DNA of 64,000 nucleotides, taken from Casuarina equisetifolia (Eukaryota; Streptophyta; Magnoliopsida; Fagales; Casuarinaceae). Numbering within the stretch: position 1 is the first letter of the stretch; every line of letters begins with the position of its first letter. The notes beneath the pieces are model-generated. The model saw only the letters and a program-made list of their open reading frames with translations. It searched no databases and was not told the DNA's origin. Of the stretch, positions 47,374 to 57,057 are shown one piece after another. The stretch covers positions 30,965,580 to 31,029,579 of the forward strand of contig CM052355.1 in the NCBI GenBank assembly GCA_028551475.1, written 5' to 3'. A program made the position numbers and the translations under genes.

Positions 47374-48043
47374 AGATAAATTCCCCCCATTGCAAAGGTC
47401 TTATAATTTGATCACCAATAACGTGTGCAACATAGATTAGTAGCTGCAATATAGATGAATTCCCCCCCTACAAAGGATTTATAACTTGGTTAGCAATAGA
47501 AAAAGAAAAATTCATACTCAAAGACTAAAAATGAATCAAATGGAAAACTATTAGATAATAAAAACCTAAAATAATTAAAACTTTTAAGCTTCAACATATG
47601 CCTAAATAGAAAAAGTTAGATATTTTATTTTATGAACCACATACAAAGAAGTGATGTTTAAATTGTTGTTTGATAAGAATATTAAAATACTAGTAATTAA
47701 GAATTCATTAATTAGACACCATGAATATATTCTATATCATCATTCTGTAATCCAACATAAAACAACAATATAGATCCTTATTATTAGTATAGGTAGATAT
47801 TGCATCCAAAACCATGAATCACTAAAACAATTCTAGCAAATTAAAATGATCTATTATCCCTTCTTTTTCTTTTTAATAATCTAAATGCACGAATCAAAAC
47901 TTGAAGATACATTCTTTGTTCTAAATGTAACACATTAATGCTAGGTACTATTCAAAATTGCAACCGATGAATATAAATTGCACAAATCTCACCAATTAAT
48001 TACTTATTAATTTGGAAGATAAGATTGAGAGCAACCTATCTAC
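47374..48043. other. Unit 2 spacer between the two minus-strand fragments
   Basis: Repeat-unit pieces of the membrane-protein fragment reach to about 47500. The rest is AT-rich and corresponds to intron and spacer of unit 1, without the 244-bp duplication found there. Confidence 0.45.
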
Positions 48044-48528
48044 CTCTAAATTCCAGCCAATAACACCATTCTACTTAATTCCCTTGAACGCGTCCAAAAG
48101 CAAAGAACTCAATTCTCTACCTCCTCTCACAGCATATTGCATTTAACAACAATATTACATCATAGCTGACGAAAAGCAACACAAAAGTAGACAAGATCTC
48201 TCCCTCCTCTCACAGCATATTGCATTTAACAAAAATATTACACCATTGCCGATAAAAACCAACACAAAAGTACAAAAAATTAGAGATCAGAATCAAATAC
48301 CTCCTCGTGGCCATTGAGCTTGACATTCTCCTTCTCGAAGACCTTAGTATCGAAGTTAAGCGAAGCCAGAGGCTTGATCGAAACCAATCTCCTGCTGCGA
48401 GAAGACCAACCAGTGCTGATTCTTCGAATACTAGCTCTATAATCCTTCCTTTCAAAATAGCGTTGACGTTCAAGCTTTGCGACTTTGAAAATGCACGGTT
48501 TAGACAAGTTTAAAGAAGAAGCCGTCAT
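48044..48528 (-). pseudogene. Ketol-acid reductoisomerase exons 1 and 2, unit 2
   Basis: Minus strand. Exon 1 (48528-48301) starts MTASSLNLSKPCIFKVAKLE, continues to LVSIKPLASLNFDTKVFEKE and ends NGHEE before GTATTT, so its end is better kept than in unit 1. Exon 2 (48137-48044) begins YAVRRG- and carries the same defective acceptor GCAA as unit 1, and a small insertion spoils the GIKxGVIGW part (frame change near 48070). No later exons follow. The shared acceptor mutation shows that the ancestor of both copies was already defective before the tandem duplication. Confidence 0.8.
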
Positions 48529-49232
48529 TGGGAAGCAGAAAAAGAATGGGTGCCCCACAATCTGCCGTTTACCATATAATGAGTGTTTTGTACCAGGAAA
48601 GGAATTTAATAACCAAAAGAAAGAATTTTATATGGGAAATTTCTTCTTCCACGATCACGCACTTCTGTGTTAGGTACCCGAGTGGTTGAGCCGGATATTG
48701 GGGAGTTCGCTTGCTGATCTCGTGGGGACCCTTTTTTTTTAAAGTTTGGCTAGAACACCACTGACCCAGGGCCGCCCTTATTTTGTTGGGGGCGTTGGGC
48801 TGTTGTGAAGCGGCATTTAAGAGAAAAGGGTTAAAAATCTTAATGAGCAGCGTGATAATGAGTGGGCGTGATTTGTATATCAAAACTAAGAAAGGGAAAG
48901 ATAAACTGAAACATAAGGCTTGGGAAACACAGAGATGAAGTAAGGAGGAGAGAGAGACTAACTGTTTAAGAACATAAAAAGCACGTAATATTACCAAATA
49001 ACAAATCTAGGGTTCATTCTAGGGGACATCAACCCCCTAAGACTTCTCTATACTCCATTTTTGTTATATTTATACTAGCTATAACATCTGCAATCATATA
49101 ATATGGATAACTACTAATTAGATAATTCTTTAGCAATGTTTGAACTGCCACCGCACGTTCAAAAACTCCTTTTTGTAACTGTTGGATTCTATACACGACA
49201 CTTGGGAGTTGAGATGGAAAAAAAAAAAAAAG
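48529..49232. other. Upstream part of unit 2 reductoisomerase copy
   Basis: Counterpart of 40424-41445 but shorter. At 48676-48692 the word ACCCGAGTGGTTGAGC resembles a tRNA box A, and a run of nine or more T follows at 48730; no full tRNA fold or box B could be built. Confidence 0.4.
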
Positions 49233-51220
49233 ATTAATCAGCATGTGATCTTTATATTACATGTTCGTATCAAATAAAAAATTACATATGACTTTATGCC
49301 CCCTCTCTTTCCTTTTTCTTTTTCCTAGGAATAGCCGTATCAATATATGTATAATCAATTACTAATGAAAAAAATTCATTCATTTATAAATACTATAAAA
49401 TCAATGATATGCCAATGAAAGGGTTTTATGCGAAGTCTCACCTACATTAAATCATTACTTTTTCTATTTTTCTAATATGATGTCTTAGAAATAATATGGA
49501 ATTAGAAGAAAAAACTTAAAAACATGAAAATTTTCAAAACCATAAGTGGAAAGACATATTTAATTTTTTAGGATCGCAAATTTTAACTTTGAAATTTAAA
49601 TTTCAACATTTAAAAAGTCACTTCCTTAGTTCTATTCAATTTAATGGCATGAAAAAATGCTTTTATGGATAACTTTTTACTCAACTTAATTCTTGATTTA
49701 AGGCAGCCAATTTTTAGATAAAAGCAATATTAAATGCACAAAATATCATTACTATCATAATTAAAAAAATCAAATATATAATTATCTAAAACATATAGCA
49801 TTACTAACCATTAAAATTGTGGTTGAACTAAAGTTTTTTCTTCCACTTCAATTTCAAGCAAAAATCCTCTTGGCCTAATGTCATAGGTGGATAGCTAGAT
49901 TTTGAAGATGAAGTGCATGACATGTAGTTAACATTAGCCTTCTCTCTCTCTTTCTGAGTACTGTAATGGCAATGCTTGTTCCCACCCATAAGCTTATGTT
50001 AGAAAAACCAAGATCAAACGAGCTCAAAACTAAGATCTTACTACTCATCTAGAACACAGTTTAACAAACAGAGAATGAACGTACCTACTCTGGAACTCAT
50101 CCTAGCTAACGGATAGCTCATCCTAACTAAGGTTGATGGCTTGATTTACTCCCTTATTCTCCTTAGAACCACTGGCTTGATGAGATAGCTCACTCTACTT
50201 GAAGATCGTAGAGAGGCCATTCAATACACACAGTGGAAGCTATTACGTTTTTATTTTATTTGATGCCTTTTATCATATTCATTACAAAAGTGGAGTTACT
50301 ATACACAGTATTGTACACGATATTTATATAACATATTGTTACGCTCTAATATTTAGATACAATTCCAACACCTCTTAATCCACCAACATAATCTTCACCG
50401 AATGCAAACTTATAATGCATATATTGAAAGGCAAAGGAGAGATCTTAGTCATTTACAAAGTGTGCTACTAATATAGTCCAATGCATCACTATTCTATATA
50501 ACAAACACAAGTCCACACTAGCATGTCTCATATTCAACAATAATGAATCCAACATTTCTCATACAAATGGACTACAAAACAATTATATATAAAACAATTA
50601 TATATAAAACAATTGAAGATAAACAATCACATTGATATAAGCCCACATTAGTGAGCACTATTGAAAATAGTCCAACAGCTTACTCTTATTCCATCCAAAA
50701 GCCATGCAAGAATGAGAAGAGCTAGAAGATGCAGAGGCTTGACGGCTGCTAAGGTAGTGGCTACGCATGATGTCGCCAGTAGGGAAGTTGAGCAAGGTGT
50801 GGCGTTCGAAGAAGGACGGCTAGAGAGCCCAAGGTGGGTGCACACCATTCCTCTCTCTTGTGTCATGGGAGCTCTTATTTCCTTTAAACCTCTATGCTCT
50901 CTGCTTAAGCTCGGTGCCAGGCAAGTTCTTATCAGGTCTTTATCCGTCACACATGTTTCCCAGGGACTGGCTTGGATTTGGATAATAAATTTTGACTTCT
51001 CAGAATTGTTGGAGCAATAGAGTGGAGAAGAAGAACATCCCATGGAGGGAAATGACAAGGGAGGTTCTGGAATCAGATGTGTCCAAGGAATTGGAGAGCA
51101 TTCAGAATCCCTCACTCGTATACCCAGATGGAAATTCTCTATTTCTTGAATGCACATTTTGTTGCTATTCTTCTCCGTGTATTTTTTTTGAGTCCTAAAC
51201 TCCGCTAAGGTAATTGTCGA
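49233..51220 (+). repeat. Tandem unit 3 (partial)
   Basis: Repeats the first part of unit 2 (AT-rich segment and methyltransferase exons) and then continues into unique methyltransferase sequence, so it probably marks the original locus from which the units were copied. It is interrupted by the solo LTR at 49997-50677. Confidence 0.8.
49997..50677 (-). mobile_element. Solo LTR, probably Copia type
   Basis: 681 bp with TG..CA ends (TGTTAG…CCAACA) and a 5-bp target duplication GCTTA at 49992-49996 and 50678-50682. Unit 2 keeps the single target at 42208-42212. On the minus strand it starts TGTTGGACTA and has a TATA-like TATATAAATATCGTG (about 50331-50317), which suggests that its transcription direction is minus. 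No internal domain remains. It splits exon 1 of the methyltransferase. Confidence 0.85.
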
Positions 51221-51962
51221 CAACCAGAACAATCAAATATTGACAATTTTATATTGATGAAGTCCCATATTCATATTGATTTAGTTAGTCTATAAAAGGT
51301 ACCACTTAAGACTTTAGCATTTACCACTTCTTTTTATTTTGGGGAGTCAATTGGGAGAGTTCAAAAATGCTGACTTTATTAAGCTGGTATCATTTGCTAA
51401 TAATCTTCATTCCAGTTGGACTTATTTATTATGGAATGACTGCTTACAATGAATATTTTATGAAGTACTGCCTATTGTACAGATTATTTGAATCCTTTCC
51501 ATGCAATGATGAGGGCAACCTTTCATGGCTTGCGCATTTTTTAACTTTATCCTAAGCTTCTTTATTTGTTTAGAGTTTGCTTTGTGAAAAGTAATGTTTT
51601 TTTTTTTCTTTTTGTTTTTTTTTTTAATTTTAAAGCCTTTAATATGAGCTTTCATGGACCAAAACTGACGTCTGATTAGTTCAGCATAATTCTCTAATCT
51701 CTTCTAAATTGTGGAACACTATCACCTATGTAAGATGGGAACTTTATAGAATATTCTTGTTTATTCTGTGTTTTGAGTACAAGTCCAAGATCAAAGTCTA
51801 GTTATAGATACCCATAAACAAAATTTACTTAAAATAATTTCTTTTTTATGTCAAAATGATTTAAACACTATGTTGAAAATCTTATTGATGTTTCTAATGC
51901 TGTGTTATATACTTATGCCAAAAAAAAAATACTTTAATAATGTTGTAATCCTTAAAATATTG
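51130..51962. other. Introns of the methyltransferase pseudogene
   Basis: AT-rich sequence between exon remnants, with only the short exon piece at 51487-51537 recognised. A T-rich run lies at 51598-51625. Frames at 51367-51555 and 51870-52103 partly overlap the exon remnants. Confidence 0.5.
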
Positions 51963-52050
51963 CATCTAGCATGGCAAGCTATTGCAAAAGCAAAAGCTGC
52001 AACCATGTCAATGATAAGACAAGCAATACTACTTCTTTTGTTTTTCAAAT

Positions 52051-52632
52051 ATGAAGAAAATGGAGGAGGTTATGGAAGTTGGAGTATGGGACATTGTAGG
52101 TAGGCCAATTTTCATTCAAAAATGGCATCCTCTTATTCGATTAGAGAAAGCAAAAATATCTTCAATCCTTATTTGGGTGCGACTATATAATATGCCACAT
52201 GTGCTTTGCACCAATAAAGGTATGAGTTATGTGAGTAGTGTATTGGGAAAACCTTTATACATGGATAAACCTACAAAGCAAAAACTTCGGCTATCATATG
52301 CTAAAGTATGTGTTCTTATGGATATTATTAGTGAATTTCCTGAGAAATTTGATATTAATATGGGAGGAGAAGAACCATATGAAGTACATGTTGAATATAG
52401 TTGGCTTCCTAAGAAATGTAAGGTGTGTAATTGCTTTGGTCACAAAGAATGTACTAAGATGAAAAAGGAATTTTGGGTTCCTAAAAAACCCTTTGTAGTC
52501 CAAGAAAATGATAATGGCCAAAATAGTCAAATCTTGACTCTTGCAAAAGATTCACTTGCTCAAAATCTTTCTCAAACAACAGAGTCAATTTCAAATCCAA
52601 ATGAAAATGAAATTGCAATTGTTCAGACTTAA
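52051..52632 (+). pseudogene. LINE ORF1 (DUF4283-type RNA-binding protein), truncated
   Basis: An open frame of 193 codons reads GRPIFIQKWHPLIRLEKAKI, then IWVRLYNMPHVL, YVSSVLGKPLYMD and ends with a short zinc knuckle CKVCNCFGHKEC. The order (DUF4283 core, then knuckle) is that of plant L1 ORF1, which coats LINE RNA. The knuckle spacing is CX2CX4HX2C, two residues short of the usual CX2CX4HX4C, so a small deletion has occurred. The N-terminal part of DUF4283 is missing because of 5' truncation. The codons after the stop at 52632 continue readable to 52815. Confidence 0.75.
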
Positions 52633-52814
52633 GATATAGCTACAAATGCTAAGGTATCCCTAAGTACCAAAAAGAAGCAAGCTTCTAGGGAAAAAAAGGA
52701 CAAAGTGAAAAGTGTCATATCTAAGAATAAATATGCAGCATTAGAAGAGGACACATTAACTGATCCTATTGTAGAAATTAGGTTAACAGAGGAAGCGAAC
52801 AAACCACCCATCAA

Positions 52815-55800
52815 ATGAGAGTATTATCATGGAATGTTAGGGGCTTAAACAAAAGCCCTAGATTAAAGGAGGTGGTAGATTTTATTATGAGCCACAACCC
52901 CCAAATTATTATCTTGATTGAACATAGAATCATAGAAGAAAATGCTGATGTAATTGTGAAGAAAGGATTTGTAGGTTGGAATTATGTTCATAATTACAGA
53001 TTCAGTAGTCTTGGAAGAATTTGGATCCTTTGGAAAGATTCTGATCTCCAACTTACAGTTAAAGAATCTTCATCTCAATAGAAGAAAATGCTGATATAAT
53101 TATGAAGAAAGGATTTGTAGGTTGGAATTATGTTCATAATTACAAATTCAGTAGTCTTGGAAGAATTTGGATCCTTTGGAAAGATTCTGATCTCCAACTT
53201 ACAGTTAAAGAATCTTCATCTCAATAGAAGAAAATGCTGATGTAATTGTGAAGAAAGGATTTGTAGGTTGGAATTATGTTCATAATTACAGATTCAGTAG
53301 TCTTGGAAGAATTTGGATCTTTTGGAAAGATTCTGATCTCCAACTTACAGTTAAAGAATCTTCATCTCAAGTCATCCATTGCTTAATTGAAAGATCAAGT
53401 ATGCACTCATACTTCTTATCTGTTATCTATGCAAGTAACTTAGAGATTGAACGTAAAGACTTATGGGCTAATCTTACTAGTTTCCATAATCTTAATGTCA
53501 ATGATGTTCCTTGGTTAATTATGGGTGATTTCAATTAAATATGAAATACAAATGAGCACATTGGGCCTAATGTTAGATGGACACAAGGAATGATGAATTT
53601 GAATGAAATAATTGAGAATATGGCATTGATTGAACCTGTTTATTCAGGTCCATTGTTTACCTAGACAAACAAAAGTTCAAGTACTGGTTTTAGAGCTAGT
53701 AAAATTGATAGAGCTCTTACTAATGGGGAATGGATTCTCAAATTCAAAAACTATGCTATTTAATTTTTGATCCCTGGTGTATCATATCATTCTCTATGTC
53801 TAGTTAAATTTGGCAACACCACACGTAGGAAGTCCTCATTCAGATTCTTTAACTTTTGGACTAATTGTCCAAACTTCATGGATGCAGTTGGTTCAATATG
53901 GCAGCAAGAAATAGAAGGCTCAAATATGTTTCAAGTGGTACGAAAGCTAAAAGCTTTAAAATCTCCTCTCAAGAAGCTTAATACAGTTCAATTTGGTAAC
54001 CTACATCTGAAGATAAAGAATGTTAGAGAAAATTTACACCAATTGCAACATAGATTAGAGCTAAATCCTCATTGTCATGATACTCATGCTGAAGAAAAGT
54101 CACAACTTGAGACATTACTTGCAATGAGTAAACATGAATAAATTCTTCTGAAATAGAAATCGAGGAATTTATGGCTAAAAGAACGGGATAATAATAGCAG
54201 AATTTTCTTTGAATCATTGATAAAAAGAAGAGCACAAAATAGAATATATAGACTAATATTAGATGATGGATCAGTAATCACAAAAGAAGAGAACTTGAGA
54301 ATTGTCATTGTCTCTTATTATAAGTCTCTCCTTGGTAATGCAAGAAGTAGCTTCACCAACTTTAAAAGGTACACATATCTATTTCATGATGATGATGTAA
54401 GCACACTTTTTAATTTAATAAGCTTTGAACGTTCAAAGGTTATTAAAGCCCTTTAGGAAATTCATGATTTTAAAGCACCTAGACCAGATGGATATAATAG
54501 TTTATTCTATAAGAAAGCTTGGTCTATCATTGGAAGAGATATAAAAGATGCTATACTAGAGTTTTTCTCATCTAGGAAGTTGTTGAAGGTTACAAACTCT
54601 ACATTGTTATCTTTAGTCCCTAAGGTTCCCAACCCTTGTGATAATAAAGATTATAGACCAATAACATGTTGCAATGTTTTTTACAAAATCATATCCAAGA
54701 TGTTAGTTGGAAAGTTAAATGTCATTATCACAGTGGTAGTAAGCCAAAACTAAACTGCATTCATTAAAGGACATCAGATTTCTGAGAATATTATGTTACG
54801 TCAAGAATTACTTCACAATTATCATAAGGGTGATAAAGGTAAGCGTGCGGCCATAAAAATTGATCTTATGAAAGCATATAATACGGTTAAGTGGGAAGCC
54901 ATAATATGAGTTTTGAAAGCTATTCATACTCCTCAATATTTAGTTAATCTAATAAATGAATGCATTACTATAACAAGGTTCTCAATAAATTTCAATAGAG
55001 AACATATAGGTTACTTTAAAGGTACCAATGGATTGAGACAAAGAAACCCATTATCCCCATATTTATTTGTCCTGGTTATGGAAATACTTAACAGAATTAT
55101 TATTGCAAAGACCTCCACATTGACTTTTAAGTTCCATTGGAGATGCAAAACTAAGAAAATCACCCATTTGTGATTTGTTAATGATTTGTTCCTTTTCTCC
55201 CATGGAGATATAAACTTAATACTTTGTCTTATCAAAGCTTTGGAGGATTTTGGTAAACTTACAGGCCTTCATTTCGACCTAAGTAAATGTCAAATGTTCT
55301 TTCCAGGATTATCAGAACAAAAGCAACTTCTTATCTTAGATCACTCACCTTTCCTTATAGGTACACTCCCTATTCGATATCTTGGAGTTCCCTTGATTAC
55401 AAAAAGACAAACTCATGCTGATTGCAAAGGTTTGACAGATAAAATATTTAGAAGAATAGAAGGTTGGGATATGAAACATATTAGCTTTGTTGGAAGATTG
55501 CAGTTAGCAAAATTAATCCTAATTTCCACTTGTATATTCTGGATGCAAGTTTTCTTACTACCGAAGCAAACAATTTATGAAATAGAGAAAAAGATTAGGA
55601 ACTTTTTATGGGCAGGAAGTACTGATACACAATGTTCCCTTAAAGTTGCTTAGCAAACAATTTGCTCACCAAACAAAGAAGGGGATTGGGATTATCAAAC
55701 CTTAAACTTTGGAATAATGTCCTTTTAGGACGTATGCTTTGGACCCTCATAAACCTTCCAGATGCTTTGTTATGGAATAAGTGGATTCATAGTACAAAAT

Positions 55801-56390
55801 GCAAAAGAACTTCAACAATGCAACTTGATGTCAAAGGTTCCATGGTATGGAGTTGGATAGGTATTCTTAAATTAAGGTCCATGCTTACCTCAGTACTTTC
55901 TAAGTCTGTCTATAGTTGCAAAGAAATTTATTAGAACTTTCAACCAATAAATGAAAAAGTGGATGGGTATGATCTAATTTGGATTGGTGGCATTAGCAAG
56001 CATAATTTCATTGGATGGCTAGTTTGTCATGATCGACTTTCGACAACAGAAAGAATAGCACAATGGCTTCCTACAGTTAACTTATACTGTGACTTTTGTC
56101 ATACTCAAGTAAAGAATAGGAGTCATCCTTTTTTTATTGTCCTTACACAATGTTGATTTGGAAGCATATCCTTGCTCAAAATGGTATTCGACATCACACT
56201 AGAGGATGGAATGAAGAATTAAAATGGATGATCAAAGCATCTAAAGGTAAAGACTTGGCTGCCACAATTCTTAAGATATATTTTTTAGCTTGTATTTATT
56301 GCATATGGGCAAAACAAAACCAAAGAAGATTTCAAAATAAAATAATTGACATCCCAATCTTGTTGGTTAAAGTAAGGAAAATTGTATGAG
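52815..56390 (+). pseudogene. LINE ORF2 (endonuclease and reverse transcriptase), broken
   Basis: The reading begins MRVLSWNVRGLNKSPRLKEV, the start of the AP-like endonuclease. A 146-bp segment is present three times (52933-53370) and shifts the frame at each junction. Endonuclease wording continues to LIMGDFN (53538), followed by two stops. Reverse transcriptase pieces: FKAPRPDGYNSLFYKKAW, LVPKVPNPCDNKDYRPITCC, AAIKIDLMKAYNTVKWEA, GLRQRNPLSPYLFVLVMEIL. The catalytic box reads FVNDLFLF (about 55174-55197) where active elements have F/YADD. Downstream are GRLQLAKLILISTCIFWMQV and a zf-RVT-like end (CDFCHTQVKNRSHPF). At least nine stops interrupt it. Such proteins nick target DNA and copy LINE RNA; this copy cannot. 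Confidence 0.85.
52933..53370 (+). repeat. 146-bp segment in three tandem copies inside LINE ORF2
   Basis: The word TAGAAGAAAATGCTGAT starts at 52933, 53079 and 53225, and each unit ends with AATCTTCATCTCAA. 146 is not a multiple of three, so each added copy breaks the endonuclease frame. Copy 2 differs at a few positions (ATAATTATG for GTAATTGTG), so the triplication is not an assembly of identical reads. Confidence 0.95.
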
Positions 56391-57057
56391 GGAGAGCTTC
56401 TATGCTTGAGAATGTCAAACCCTTAAAAGGAAATGTCACCTTGAGTGAGATTTTAAGACTTCCAACCCATATTTTCTCTTACTCTTAGTTCATTGGGAAT
56501 TATTGTATTATTAGGGTATGCCCCTATGCTTTTGTACATTATATTTCATTAATGCAACTTACATTACAAACCAAAAAAAAAAAGTCAAGCAATACTAGAT
56601 GCTTCTTCACTGGATGAAACTAATAAACTAGTATGTGGAAATTGCTTTCAAGCTATTAAGCTACACCATCTCTAGTATTATGGAATTTCCATGATTAAGG
56701 ATATTCTTGATATTGGCTGCTCTGTGGGTTTCAACATAAGATATCTTTCTAACAAGTTCCCGTAAGCTAAAGTTACTGGGAGCGAAAACTTTTAGTTTTA
56801 AAGAAATTGCTTTAGTAGCCTATCATATGTTAAGTAGCCATGGAAATATATCATGTGGAAAATTATGAGCAAATGTTTTTTGTCTTTGATAGTGTGCTCA
56901 ATTTTTATATGTGCAAGGTCTATATTTGTCACCTTACTTGCTTGTTGTTGCTCAATTCAAGGAAAAGAAAAGATCTCCAAGAAAGAATCCAATAAACTGG
57001 ATTCATGCAAATGGAGAAGAAATATGCTTGCCCTCGAACTCATTTGACATTGCTTAC

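Larger units (their letters stand above)
41446..49232 (+). repeat. Tandem unit 2 (most complete)
   Basis: Runs from the word CAGCATGTGATC to the same word at the start of unit 3, a period of about 7.8 kb. Order: AT-rich part, methyltransferase exon 1 (twice), LRR receptor-kinase piece, spacer, membrane-protein fragment (minus), reductoisomerase exons 2 and 1 (minus). It contains the intact target sites of the Athila-like element (45869-45873) and of the Copia-type solo LTR (42208-42212). Confidence 0.85.
52032..56585 (+). mobile_element. L1-like LINE, 5'-truncated and inactive
   Basis: 4,554 bp, ending in an A-run (about 56572-56583) and flanked by the direct repeat CAAGCAATACTA (52020-52031 and 56586-56597). 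ORF1 lacks its start; ORF2 has endonuclease, reverse transcriptase and a cysteine-rich end, with many stops. It landed in the exon of the methyltransferase pseudogene in the same orientation. 5' truncation and a 12-bp target repeat are typical of target-primed reverse transcription. Confidence 0.9.
49966..57057 (+). pseudogene. Chloroplast UbiE-like SAM-dependent methyltransferase, pseudogene with two insertions
   Basis: Pieces in order: exon 1 at 49966-49996 and 50683-50935 (MAMLVPTHKL, split by a solo LTR, to LISFKPL and KLGARQVLI); 51021-51129 (VEKKNIPWREMTREVLES and SIQNPSLVYPD); 51487-51537 (CNDEGNLSWLA); 51963-52031 (AWQAIAKAKAATMSMIRQAI), where a LINE is inserted; 56598-56790 (LDASSLDETNKLVCGNC, then SAM-binding motif DILDIGCSVGFNIRYLSNKF); and 56937-57057 (VAQFKEKKRSPRKNPINWIH, ANGEEICLPSNSFD). 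Two glutamine codons have become stops (HHL*YYG and KFP*AKVTG). The C-terminal third is missing. Family members are chloroplast-targeted class I methyltransferases of uncertain substrate. Without the LINE the frame joins exactly. Confidence 0.75.
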
